20,244 bases of DNA from Bacteroidales bacterium UBA1725 (GTDB lineage: Bacteria > Bacteroidota > Bacteroidia > Bacteroidales > UBA932), in assembly GCA_002315815.1 (NCBI GenBank), contig DCIN01000027.1, positions 36,383 to 56,626 of the forward strand, read 5' to 3'. Shown here in pieces: positions 7,650-15,317 of the stretch. A model generated the notes under the pieces. The model ran no database searches and was not told the origin of the DNA. It was given only the letters and a program-made list of their open reading frames with translations. The first letter of the stretch is position 1. The number at the start of each line of letters is the position of its first letter. Position numbers and translations under genes: made by a program.

Positions 7650-10600
7650 ATGAGAACCATTCAACATTTCGGGCGGACACTGCTTTGCACATTGTCCGCC
7701 GTTGTGGCTTTGCTGGCCGGAACAGAGGCATTCGCTCAGGTTTCGGCAGGCAAGGTTGTAGACAGAAATGGAGAAGCCGTGATAGGTGCGGCAGTGTTTG
7801 TTCCGGGCACCAACACCGGAGCAACTACTGACGTCGACGGCAAATTCTCCCTGAACGTAGCCGAGGGCACCCTGATTGAAGTATCGTGCATCGGATACAA
7901 GAGCACTACTGTCAAGGCAGCGGCTAATATGAGCGTAGTCCTTGAAGAAGATGCCCTTATGCTTGAAGAGACTGTTGTGGTAGGTTACGGAGCCATCACA
8001 AAGAAATCTCTCTCCACCGCGATATCCACGGTGCAGGGCGAGAAGATTGCCGACCTTCCTACGTCAACAATGGCACAGGCCCTCGTCGGTATGGCTTCAG
8101 GTATCACCTTCCAGCAGATAAACGGACAACCGGGTACAGCACCGGCCATCAGAATCCGTGGAGCCGGTTCGGTCAACAGCGGCAATGATCCTCTCTATGT
8201 CATCGACGGCTATCCGACCACAGATTCACAGCTCTTCAACAACCTCAATCCCCAGGACGTTGCAGACATTCAGATTCTCAAAGATGCGGCGGCTTCCGCC
8301 ATCTACGGTTCCAAGGCAGGTAACGGTGTCATCATCGTAACCACCAAGCAGGGCAAGACCGGTGCACCGAAGGTGAACTTCTCAGTGCAGGCAGGTATCA
8401 GTCAGCCTCAGTCCTATGTTGACGTGCTTGAGGCCGATGACTACCTCGAAATGGTGATTGAGGCCAATACAAATGCCGGCAAGAAAGCCATAGCTGAGAC
8501 CCTTACGAATCTCTACAAGAGCGGCAACTACGCCAGGACAAACTGGCAGGACGAGATATTCCGCAATGCCTTGAATGCACGCGCAAATCTTTCGGTTACA
8601 GGAGGTTCTGATGCTGTGCGGTACAATTTCTCGGCCGGATGGCAGAACGAGGACGGTATTCTCCTGAACTCCTTCTTCAAGAAGTACAACATCAAGGGAG
8701 GCTTCGATGCCAATGTGGGAAAGTACGTCAAACTCGGACTCAGCTTCGCCCCCACATACTCATATCAGAGAAGCCAGTCTCCAACCGGAGGCAACACGGA
8801 GGACAGGACAGGTATAGTGGCTGAAGCTCTCACCGGAGCCCCGATACTCCCCGTCTATCAGCCCAATGGAGATTACACCCAGACATCCCAGCACTACCCT
8901 TCATACGGACTCAACTCCCAGTGGCGCAACCCGGTGGCGAATCTTCTGGAGAACAATTATGACACCCAGTCTCTCAGAACCCTCACCAACGCCTACGTTG
9001 AAGTCACCCCCATCAAGAATCTTGTCATTCGCAGTTCTTTGAACTTCAACACAAACTCGAGCCGGAGCGACAACTATATGAGTGCCTACAACCTGGGCGG
9101 AACACTGACCGGAAACAAATCGACACCCAACCTTGCAGTCATAGGAGCGAGCCGTTCTGCCGGCTTCGGGTACAATGTTTACTGGTCAAGCACAATCACA
9201 TACAAATGGACGCTGGGCGAGAACCACAACTTCAATGCAGTGGCCGGATATGACTATGAGTACAACAGCGGATTCAACATCACCCAAAGTACCAGAACCG
9301 ATGCCGACCATCCCAATGCGTTTGACAATACAAATATCACCAATGTGATGGGTGCAAGTCTGTACAACGGCAGTTCCAGCAACACCGAGTACCGTTTCGA
9401 TGCCCTGTTCGCCAGACTCATATATGACTTCAACAGCAAATACGTAGTATCCGCATCCATAAGAAGAGACCGTTCCAGCAAATTCGGCCCTGAAAACCGT
9501 GCCGGTATCTTCTACTCTGCGTCAGGAGCCTGGAACATCAATCAGGAAGAATTCCTCAAGAATGCAAAATGGCTGAACATAGCCAAGTTGCGCGCCAGCT
9601 ACGGTGTTACGGGAAATGACCAGATTGCCGGCAACTACTCTTGGATATCATCTCTGAACAAGAACCATAATGTCATTTTCGGAACCAATACGGTGACAAC
9701 CTACTATCCGGCCGGATACGCCAACCGTTCCCTCGGATGGGAAACCAACCGTCAGATTGACCTGGGTATAGATTTCGGTGTATTCGACAGAATCAACCTT
9801 ACAGTCGATTTCTACAACCGTCTGAGTGACATCGTGATGTCTGCCAGCATCCCCAACTTCAACGGAATAGCGGGTTCCATATCCAAGAATTCCGGTCAGA
9901 TTCGGAACCGTGGAGTCGAGATCCAGCTCAGCGCCCGTCCCTTCACTGGTGACTTCAAGTGGCAGACCACCCTCAGCTGGTCGCTGAACCGCAACAAGAT
10001 ACTTTCACTTGCCGACAACCAGCAACAGCTCAGTAACCAGAGCGCAGGCAAGTGGGGAGGTGTAATCCGCAACTATGTCGGACGTCCTATGGGTGATATG
10101 TATATGTACAAGGTCATCGGCACGTTCAATACCGAAGATGATCTCAAAAAATACGCCAAATACGGTACCCAGTATGTTGGAGACCTTATGTATGAGGATT
10201 ACAACAATGACGGAAAGATAAACACCAGTGACCTCCAGTATGTGGGCAATTATCAGCCCGACTTTACATACGGTTGGACCAACTCATTCAGCTACAAGAA
10301 TTTCGATCTCTCCCTCACAATCGACGGACAGGTTGGAGGAAATGTGATATTCGCGGCAGCAAGAGCGTTCACACTCAACCGTTACGATGACAACGTCCTC
10401 GCTGAATCAGGTCTTGGGCGCTGGCGCTCAGCTGATAATCCCGGAAACGGCACCTCTCACAAGGCGGGTTGCAACAACGTGGGCAACAACATTCAGGCAA
10501 GTACACGTTATCTGTACGACGCATCTTTCCTGCGTATCCGCAACGTCGCACTGGGTTACAACCTTCCCAGGAAAGTGGCTCAGAAGATTAAGATGGAAGG

Positions 10601-10766
10601 ACTTCGTGTAAGTGTCAATTTCCAGAACCTTTTCACCTTCGACAATTATCCCGGTTATTCCGTAGAAGCAAACAACAGCGGTAATTCCTCCACCAACAAT
10701 GGTGTGGACTTCGGTTGCTACCCTCTGTCACGCACAATGACACTCGGGGTTAACATCAATTTCTAA
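7650..10766 (+). CDS. SusC/RagA-family TonB-dependent outer-membrane transporter
   Basis: The outer-membrane pore of a glycan (or peptide) uptake system that imports oligomers captured by its SusD partner, powered by TonB-ExbBD. The ATG at 7650 gives 1038 residues and follows the promoter by about 30 nt; the frame is open a little further upstream, but that stretch contains the -7 box. Order: signal peptide (1-30, ending EAFAQ); carboxypeptidase-D regulatory-like domain (about 31-105, GKVVDRNGEAVIGAAV and TTDVDGKFSLNV); TonB-box-like segment EETVVVGYG; plug domain with IRIRGAGSVNSGNDPLYVID, the SusC signature; then a long barrel ending MTLGVNINF with a terminal Phe. susD follows after 12 nt. 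The substrate is not readable from the sequence; an arabinose glycan is suggested by the GH43/GH51 genes 3 kb away. Confidence 0.96.
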   Translation: MRTIQHFGRTLLCTLSAVVALLAGTEAFAQVSAGKVVDRNGEAVIGAAVFVPGTNTGATTDVDGKFSLNVAEGTLIEVSCIGYKSTTVKAAANMSVVLEEDALMLEETVVVGYGAITKKSLSTAISTVQGEKIADLPTSTMAQALVGMASGITFQQINGQPGTAPAIRIRGAGSVNSGNDPLYVIDGYPTTDSQLFNNLNPQDVADIQILKDAAASAIYGSKAGNGVIIVTTKQGKTGAPKVNFSVQAGISQPQSYVDVLEADDYLEMVIEANTNAGKKAIAETLTNLYKSGNYARTNWQDEIFRNALNARANLSVTGGSDAVRYNFSAGWQNEDGILLNSFFKKYNIKGGFDANVGKYVKLGLSFAPTYSYQRSQSPTGGNTEDRTGIVAEALTGAPILPVYQPNGDYTQTSQHYPSYGLNSQWRNPVANLLENNYDTQSLRTLTNAYVEVTPIKNLVIRSSLNFNTNSSRSDNYMSAYNLGGTLTGNKSTPNLAVIGASRSAGFGYNVYWSSTITYKWTLGENHNFNAVAGYDYEYNSGFNITQSTRTDADHPNAFDNTNITNVMGASLYNGSSSNTEYRFDALFARLIYDFNSKYVVSASIRRDRSSKFGPENRAGIFYSASGAWNINQEEFLKNAKWLNIAKLRASYGVTGNDQIAGNYSWISSLNKNHNVIFGTNTVTTYYPAGYANRSLGWETNRQIDLGIDFGVFDRINLTVDFYNRLSDIVMSASIPNFNGIAGSISKNSGQIRNRGVEIQLSARPFTGDFKWQTTLSWSLNRNKILSLADNQQQLSNQSAGKWGGVIRNYVGRPMGDMYMYKVIGTFNTEDDLKKYAKYGTQYVGDLMYEDYNNDGKINTSDLQYVGNYQPDFTYGWTNSFSYKNFDLSLTIDGQVGGNVIFAAARAFTLNRYDDNVLAESGLGRWRSADNPGNGTSHKAGCNNVGNNIQASTRYLYDASFLRIRNVALGYNLPRKVAQKIKMEGLRVSVNFQNLFTFDNYPGYSVEANNSGNSSTNNGVDFGCYPLSRTMTLGVNINF

Positions 10767-10778
10767 AGAAGGAACAAT

Positions 10779-12416
10779 ATGAAGACAATCAATAAAATAG
10801 CATTGGCTCTGCTGGGCTCGTCACTTGTTTTCGGGCTTTCTTCCTGCAAGGACTCTTATTTCGATCTGTATCCCACTGACACAATGCAGATAGAGACTTA
10901 CGGATACAATGACAGCGAAGTGACCAACGTTTTCCTGGATTCCTACTACTATTTGAGGACACTCTCCTCCAATGTATTCCAGATCAACAGTATTGCTACT
11001 GACGAAGCATACGACTTCAAGAAAAACAATTCTCAGGGACAGATAGAACTCAACGAGAGCAGTTGGGATGCCACCTGCAGCATCTCCAGCAGCGTATGGT
11101 CGGATTGCTACTACATCATTCACCGCTGCAACTACGCGCTTGAGCATCTTGAATACCTTTCCGCCAGCAACAAGAAGCAGATTGAGGGTGAAGCCAAATT
11201 TATGCGTGCCTACGCATATTTCACCCTTGTGCGGCTTTTCGGTGCAGTTCCTATGACCACCACGGTCATCAACAGCTACACTGACTTGTACAAGTACGAC
11301 AGGACTGCTGCCACCAAAATTTACGAACTTATCGACAGTGACATCGCCGTCGCCGTCGCAAATCTGCCTGAGTCATATTCCGGAATCTATGTCGGAAGAG
11401 CCACCAAGTTCGCCGCTCTGGTGCTGAAAGGCGAGAGTCAGCTGGCCAGAAAGGATTATTCGGGTGCGGTCACTTCTCTGGGTGAGGTCATCGAGTATTC
11501 AAAAAACAACCCCTCCAAACTCGGACTCGAGGATCACGTGAAGAACATCTACGATTCCACCAATCCCAACGGAAAGGAGATAATATTCGCGGCTCAGTTC
11601 AACAATGGTTCCACTCAGATTACCAACGGCTTTATGGGTGCCTGCTATCTTGCAGCGACATCAGCGGTAAAGCAGACAGCGTATTACTATCCCAACGGAA
11701 CGGCATCCACTCTTCCCGCAACCATCGGCAACAGCACCTTCCTTATGACCTGGGATCTCTGGAACGCCCTCAGAATTGATGGAGGAGAAAGATTCACTGA
11801 CTTGGCAAACAACAGCGTATACAACGAAGGCGGAGAATCCGTCCCGTCCGAATACGTCAAGACAACCAACATCGGAGGAAAGAACTACACCTGTTTCCCC
11901 AACAGTATGAAGTACTTTGATTTCCAGAATGAAGGTGGTACCAAGGCATTGTCCAGCTGCGACAATATCATCTATCGTCTGGGCGGAGTGTACCTGATGT
12001 ATGCCGAAGCTCTCAACCAGACCAACAAGACAGCGGAGGCTCTGACATATCTGAACGCGATCCGCACCAGAGCCGGTGTGGCACCGAGTACGGCTTCTAC
12101 CAAGGAAGATATGATTGCTGCGATTGAGCACGAGAACCTGCTCGAACTGAACTTCGAAGGCCACAGATGGTATGACCTGCTCAGGACAGACAGACTCACT
12201 CCGGTTATGGAGGCACATTTCAGCGCACGTATCCCCGGTCTGGCAGTCGATGCTCAGGGTAGCAACAACGGATTGTCCATAAAGAGCGAAAATGATGTGA
12301 CCGGCACTCCCGTGAACTGGAAATGGTCCGGAAAGAGTGATCCTATCCTCTTCCCCATTCCTTACAACCAGATTCAGCTTTGCCCCAATTGGGAGCAGAA
12401 CAGCATCTACAAATAG
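10779..12416 (+). CDS. SusD/RagB-family outer-membrane glycan-binding lipoprotein
   Basis: The surface lipoprotein lid of the SusC pore, binding the substrate before import. It has 545 residues, close to the family norm. The lipoprotein signal is MKTINKIALALLGSSLVFGL with Cys23 in GLSSC. The TPR-like SusD core is recognisable: IHRCNYALEHLEYLS, IEGEAKFMRAYAYFTLVRLFG (the classic SusD N-terminal helix), then YRLGGVYLMYAEALNQ, TYLNAIRTRAG and the C-terminal LLELNFEGHRWYDLLRTDRL with LFPIPYNQIQLCPNWEQN. It is the second gene of the susCD operon and is followed by a strong terminator, so no susE/F-like or hydrolase gene is cotranscribed. Any such genes may have been lost when the IS66-bordered segment arrived. 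Confidence 0.96.
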   Translation: MKTINKIALALLGSSLVFGLSSCKDSYFDLYPTDTMQIETYGYNDSEVTNVFLDSYYYLRTLSSNVFQINSIATDEAYDFKKNNSQGQIELNESSWDATCSISSSVWSDCYYIIHRCNYALEHLEYLSASNKKQIEGEAKFMRAYAYFTLVRLFGAVPMTTTVINSYTDLYKYDRTAATKIYELIDSDIAVAVANLPESYSGIYVGRATKFAALVLKGESQLARKDYSGAVTSLGEVIEYSKNNPSKLGLEDHVKNIYDSTNPNGKEIIFAAQFNNGSTQITNGFMGACYLAATSAVKQTAYYYPNGTASTLPATIGNSTFLMTWDLWNALRIDGGERFTDLANNSVYNEGGESVPSEYVKTTNIGGKNYTCFPNSMKYFDFQNEGGTKALSSCDNIIYRLGGVYLMYAEALNQTNKTAEALTYLNAIRTRAGVAPSTASTKEDMIAAIEHENLLELNFEGHRWYDLLRTDRLTPVMEAHFSARIPGLAVDAQGSNNGLSIKSENDVTGTPVNWKWSGKSDPILFPIPYNQIQLCPNWEQNSIYK

Positions 12417-12450
12417 TCTGACACTCAGAGAAATTAATACAATATGAATC

Positions 12451-12481
12451 AGGCCGACCAAAAAGGGTCGGCCTCTTTTTT
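12451..12481 (+). terminator. Rho-independent terminator of the susCD operon
   Basis: A perfect 9-bp stem, AGGCCGACC (12451-12459) with GGTCGGCCT (12466-12474), a 6-nt AAAAAG loop and a six-T run at 12476-12481, 35 nt after the susD stop. The stem is GC-rich and complete. Confidence 0.9.
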
Positions 12482-12554
12482 CGTACGAGCGGAGCTACGC
12501 AGCGGATTCCGAGCTACCGGTTCCGCTCTCCGCAGAACGCACTGAGGAGCCGGC

Positions 12555-12668
12555 ATCAACTTCTTTGAATATCTCTCGGACGTGTTGAACAAATCGGCTG
12601 TGCTGCCGCCCGGAGCTACCGCCGACGCCTACCGCAATCTACTCCCGGACAAGTGGACAAAAGACTAG
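12555..12668 (+). pseudogene. tnpC: IS66 transposase (TnpC) C-terminal remnant
   Basis: The last 37 codons of an IS66-type DDE transposase. In frame I read INFFEYLSDVLNKSA, then LPPGATADAYRNL and LLPDKWTKD before TAG, which matches the conserved IS66 C-terminus (GVNFxxYLxDVLN...LLPDxW). Upstream, the frame is closed by TGA at 12543-12545, though the bases just before still resemble a diverged continuation. The catalytic domain is gone, so it is non-functional. The match to the family is by motif and by the adjoining inverted repeat. Confidence 0.75.
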
Positions 12669-12695
12669 CAGGGCCAGTGACCCTGCTTTCTTTTT
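12667..12695 (+). terminator. Terminator hairpin at the end of the IS66 remnant
   Basis: Stem AGCAGGG (12667-12673) with CCCTGCT (12681-12687), a 7-nt loop CCAGTGA and a T-rich tail TTCTTTTT. It overlaps the tnpC stop codon and probably terminated tnpC transcripts. Confidence 0.7.
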
Positions 12696-12706
12696 CATAC
12701 GCCTAG

Positions 12707-12726
12707 GTCAATACGGAGACGCTTAC
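12707..12726 (-). repeat. IS66 right terminal inverted repeat
   Basis: Read on the minus strand from 12726 it is GTAAGCGTCTCCGTATTGAC. Its first 12 bases (GTAAGCGTCTCC) are identical to the left end at 16491-16502, and GTATTGAC recurs there at 16511-16518. GTAAGCG is the typical IS66-family terminus. Confidence 0.8.
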
Positions 12727-12899
12727 GTCACACCCTTACCGTGGCCCTTATCAACAGCGGTTCATCGGTCAGTACCATCAGCCGTATCCTAGGGCACAAA
12801 TCCACAATATCAGTCGAAAAGGGGTATTCTCACCTCCTTCAAAAAAGCACTGTATTTGATCTGGAGAGATGTATGAAGGAGGCGTTCGGAACGAGGTGA
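12727..12899 (+). pseudogene. Tyrosine recombinase (integrase) C-terminal remnant
   Basis: In frame with TGA at 12897-12899 I read HTLTVALINSGSSVSTIS, then RILGHKSTISVEKGYSHLL and KSTVFDLERCMKEAFGTR. This is the end of a phage/transposon integrase: the helix after the HxxRH box, the LGH motif with its catalytic His, and the nucleophile Tyr in GYSH. Everything upstream, including the first catalytic Arg and the DNA-binding domains, is replaced by the IS66 right end. The apparent Leu-Arg-His just before belongs partly to the IS inverted repeat. It is inactive. It suggests that the genes to the right came in as cargo of an integrative element. Confidence 0.8.
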
Positions 12900-12940
12900 T
12901 AATAACGAGGAATTGGTTACGGATAAATACCAAAACATAT

Positions 12941-12982
12941 AAAAGGGAAGGGTGAGACTTGTAGATATAATCTCTACCCTTC
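12941..12982 (-). terminator. Terminator of the three-gene minus-strand operon
   Basis: An 11-bp imperfect stem, GAAGGGTGAGA (12947-12957) with TCTCTACCCTTC (12971-12982) and one bulged base, begins 9 nt after the stop at 12991. Read leftward, it is followed by CCTTTTAT, a short U-rich tail. Confidence 0.6.
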
Positions 12983-12990
12983 TCTCGGTA

Positions 12991-13437
12991 TTACCGGAAC
13001 TTAACGTTCGGACAGAACGCCTTAATCAATGGACCATATTTTTTGATTTCAGCATTGCTCATACTTCTCGCTCGGTCGGACACTCTTGTAAAAGTTCCGT
13101 CAGCATTTTGCTTCCAAACCTGCACATGTACAACGCCTGATTTGAATACGCGTCCATCAGTACCCTTGTTGATATGCTGATGGCTCCAATCAAAATCTAT
13201 GCATAATTTATGATCAAGGTAGACTCTTCCTTGACACACTCCTTCGTGGTTCTTCCGAAAATACATGTCAGACGTGACAGCATAATACGGAAGGTTGGAA
13301 TGAGTCTCGCTTCCGTCTATGCGTTTAAGGATTTTTCCTTTGATGCCGCCGACTGTCTTAGACTGCCCAACGGTCTCGTATTGGCACTTAGCTCCGCCAA
13401 GCGCAATTCCTCTCAAGAATTCTGCACCATTTCCCAT
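12991..13437 (-). CDS. Uncharacterised 148-residue protein with a His/Asp-rich centre
   Basis: I do not recognise this protein. The ATG at 13437 is one nucleotide after the stop of the preceding gene (TGA-T-ATG), the typical spacing of a coupled operon; the frame stays open upstream, but that would overlap the neighbour. It has no signal peptide or membrane segment. The N-terminus is glycine-rich (MGNGAEFLRGIALGGAKCQY). The centre has a cluster of potential metal or catalytic residues: LDHK (75-78), DFDWSHQHIN (81-90) and GVVHVQVW (101-108). A basic C-terminus follows, with SNAEIKKYGPLIKAFCPNVKFR. The layout (glycine-rich start, compact His/Asp domain) recalls effector or nuclease domains at the ends of polymorphic toxins and phage MuF proteins, but this is resemblance only. 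It is the last gene of the operon. Confidence 0.7.
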   Translation of the reverse strand: MGNGAEFLRGIALGGAKCQYETVGQSKTVGGIKGKILKRIDGSETHSNLPYYAVTSDMYFRKNHEGVCQGRVYLDHKLCIDFDWSHQHINKGTDGRVFKSGVVHVQVWKQNADGTFTRVSDRARSMSNAEIKKYGPLIKAFCPNVKFR

Positions 13438-13438
13438 A

Positions 13439-13822
13439 TCACATCTTGTCGTAATTATGGTTGTACATAACTCCTGCGTAGTCGCGTTCCTTGAGCCAAT
13501 CAAGAAGCGAAAGTTTCCTACTCAGCCCCAATGTGTTTAGTTCTGTAGACAGGGCCTCTGATAGGTTCATTACGTGTACTTCATGAATATCATCACGTCC
13601 TTTGCCTACTATATACTCGTCATATTCCACACGAACGAGGTATATTTCATCATCATTATCTGTTTCTGATACAATCAGGTCATTCGACAGGGCCACCTCG
13701 TACTCCTGCTTGAATTTCATATTTCTGAAGAAAACCGCCTCATTTTCAGACTGATAATGACCTTCAAGGGATGCGAAGAGTTCCTCGTCAACATCCCATA
13801 ACTTATTGCTATATGTTTCCAT
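13439..13822 (-). CDS. Uncharacterised acidic 127-residue protein
   Basis: Not recognised. I start it at the ATG at 13822 (METYSNKLWDVDEEL), overlapping the end of the DUF4417 gene by 14 bp, which suggests translational coupling. An in-frame ATG at 13906 would overlap by about 100 bp and is less likely. The protein is strongly acidic (runs such as SETDNDDE and VEYDEY), without signal peptide or membrane helix. The C-terminus, LLDWLKERDYAGVMYNHNYDK, resembles the 'GYDGVxYxN' strand common in small phage-associated ADP-ribosyltransferase-like or nuclease-like domains, but the match is short. It lies between the DUF4417 protein and the His/Asp-rich protein, so an acidic partner or immunity role is conceivable but unproven. 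Confidence 0.65.
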   Translation of the reverse strand: METYSNKLWDVDEELFASLEGHYQSENEAVFFRNMKFKQEYEVALSNDLIVSETDNDDEIYLVRVEYDEYIVGKGRDDIHEVHVMNLSEALSTELNTLGLSRKLSLLDWLKERDYAGVMYNHNYDKM

Positions 13823-14549
13823 TTCTAAAGTGAGTTGAGATATAATCGGGTATAAATTTGATTGGGGTTTGAAGACCGGGCACAATGGTTTCGGGTCCAT
13901 ATACAAGAATCAAAATCGGAGATTTTTCCTTCTCCAGAAATCTTAGACCATGACACCAGAGATTAAAAGCTTCTGCGTTCTTATGACTTCCCATTCCACT
14001 GACAGCAATTACACTATGCTTTGGAAGCCCTTCGAAACAATATGTAAAGGAATTCAACCCGCCCCAACTGGCCGTAGGGATGACATTATATCCGCATAGC
14101 TGCCACAGGCAACCCACGAAGCGAGTCCTGTAGATGTTTTCTTTGTTTGGAAATTCTGTGGGGAGATCTTTCCAGAGAGAGAAGTCCGGGGTGAAGATAT
14201 AGTCGAACTTACTCAAGCTCAACGTAGTTCTCTCAAGATCACACCAAACTTTGTCCCTGAATGAAAAATCGTTCAAGAAGAAGTGCGCGGCCTGACCAAC
14301 GCCTTCGCTTCTCTTCCACTCGGTAAAAGGTACGGCAGAAAAGTCTGTGCAGCCTGAATAGGCCTTCATCTGGGGGAAATTGTTAGTACTGGTAAATGAC
14401 ATTCCCTCCATCAAGTGCATGTTCTCGTGAATTACCTTGCGCTTGGTCTTCTGAGGCAGTTTGTCAAAGTAAAATGACCTGCCTCTCTGATTGTGTGACA
14501 AAAGATATAAATCCTTATCACTGAACAAATTATTTTCTATTTGACTCAT
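13809..14549 (-). CDS. DUF4417 family protein
   Basis: A 246-residue cytosolic protein of unknown biochemical role. The central stretch matches my memory of the DUF4417 family, which is frequent in phages and mobile elements: FDYIFTPDFSLWKDLPTE, then NIYRTRFVGCLWQLCGYNVIPTASW, FTYCFEGLPKHSVIAVSGMG and, near the end, ILILVYG. It starts at the only good ATG (14549, MSQIENNLFSDKDL) and has no signal peptide. It is the first gene of a three-gene operon (overlap of 14 bp, then a gap of 1 nt). The A/T-richer base composition differs from the flanking susD and GH3 genes and fits recent acquisition. Family call moderately sure; function unknown. Confidence 0.75.
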   Translation of the reverse strand: MSQIENNLFSDKDLYLLSHNQRGRSFYFDKLPQKTKRKVIHENMHLMEGMSFTSTNNFPQMKAYSGCTDFSAVPFTEWKRSEGVGQAAHFFLNDFSFRDKVWCDLERTTLSLSKFDYIFTPDFSLWKDLPTEFPNKENIYRTRFVGCLWQLCGYNVIPTASWGGLNSFTYCFEGLPKHSVIAVSGMGSHKNAEAFNLWCHGLRFLEKEKSPILILVYGPETIVPGLQTPIKFIPDYISTHFRNGNI

Positions 14550-14633
14550 ATGCGTTTAATTTTACGAGGTTCCTTAGGCCTCAATTGGTGAACGCTAAAA
14601 TGAATCCGATTTAAGGGCAAGTCTTGATTTCCA

Positions 14634-14662
14634 GCAAAATTGTTCATAATTTTGCAAAACTA
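14634..14662 (-). promoter_or_regulatory. Putative promoter and operator of the DUF4417 operon
   Basis: On the minus strand TAGTTTTG (14662-14655) fits TAnnTTTG. No clear -33 TTTG is present. A perfect 8-bp inverted repeat, GCAAAATT (14634-14641) and AATTTTGC (14648-14655) with a 6-nt spacer, starts at its edge and would cover the transcription start. The leader to the ATG at 14549 would be about 100 nt. Confidence 0.35.
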
Positions 14663-14726
14663 TTTAAAATGTTAGCCCTAGCCATTAGCTTGATTTCGGT
14701 CGTGCAATCGGCAAGCTGACCTTCAC

Positions 14727-14761
14727 TCCTCACCGGTCTGCCAGGGCCAGTGAGGATTTTT
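14727..14761 (+). terminator. Terminator-like hairpin between the two accessory operons
   Basis: TCCTCAC (14727-14733) pairs with GTGAGGA (14750-14756), followed by TTTTT on the plus strand. No plus-strand gene precedes it, so it may be a relic. Its loop contains CAGGGCCAGTGA, also found in the IS66 terminator at 12669-12680. Confidence 0.35.
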
Positions 14762-14792
14762 CGTATCTTATTATTTCACATATCTTCTCATG

Positions 14793-15311
14793 TCATTTAG
14801 TTGTTAAACTTCTCCATTTGAGGACAAGATCTTTTACGTCTTCTTCGGGTAGCCTTCTATTCTTTCCGAATAGTTCTTCCAACTTGTCTGCGACAAGATG
14901 CGGCGGAACGATGCCATATTGAACAATCTGGTCCAGAACATACAATAAACCGCGAACTTCAATATGGTCAGCGCGGGCATTATTCGTTAAGGCCTTGTCT
15001 CCTGTCAGGATGCAGGCAGAATATTTCTTCGCACAGAACCATATCGCACAGTCCTGAAAAGACACATTGCCACAAGCTAACTGCTTCAAATTATAGATGT
15101 CTTCGATTTCTGTTGTTGTAAATTTAACGATGCTCAGTCTTTTCCTCGCTTCGAATGCCATGACAGAATCTCTCTGCCCTGTTTTATTCAACTCTCGGAT
15201 TACAAAGTCTACCGTAGAAATATCGAAGGGCAGCAGGAAGAAATCGCCAAGCAACCCCATATCGATGAGGTCTATGAAAATGTTTGTATCACTGACGACT
15301 AACTTACCCAT
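14793..15311 (-). CDS. PIN-domain protein, putative toxin-like ribonuclease
   Basis: A 172-residue PIN-fold protein. PIN proteins of toxin-antitoxin pairs are Mg2+-dependent RNases. The acidic active-site set is visible: Asp8 in SDTNIFIDL, Glu40 in VIRELNKTG, Asp87 in SFQDCAIWFCAKK, and Asp105 in ILTGDKAL. The order and spacing match the family, and the start MGKLVVSDTN places the first Asp at the usual position. No signal peptide. It lies 6 nt after the Xre/ImmA gene and is clearly cotranscribed, in the antitoxin-then-toxin order. No terminator is obvious after it. Whether it is a toxin, or is acted on by the protease, is inference. Confidence 0.85.
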   Translation of the reverse strand: MGKLVVSDTNIFIDLIDMGLLGDFFLLPFDISTVDFVIRELNKTGQRDSVMAFEARKRLSIVKFTTTEIEDIYNLKQLACGNVSFQDCAIWFCAKKYSACILTGDKALTNNARADHIEVRGLLYVLDQIVQYGIVPPHLVADKLEELFGKNRRLPEEDVKDLVLKWRSLTTK

Positions 15312-15317
15312 ATCTTT

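Larger units (their letters stand above)
12485..12726 (+). mobile_element. IS66-family element, decayed right end
   Basis: Only the end of tnpC, a terminator hairpin and the right inverted repeat remain. The left boundary is uncertain; it begins somewhere just after the susD terminator. It lies in the same orientation as the second IS66 remnant at 16491, and the two have their inner ends facing each other across 3.76 kb. The 8 bp flanking the two ends (GTCACACC after this end, TTTCCAGA before the other) do not match, so they are not the two ends of one simple insertion. Confidence 0.7.

Noticed and set aside
11661..12461. 266-codon open frame on the minus strand
   Set aside because: Antisense to susD and running over its terminator.
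12696..12726. Integrase remnant extending further left, including an LRH box
   Set aside because: These bases are the IS66 right inverted repeat and its flank; the preceding codons do not look like an integrase.
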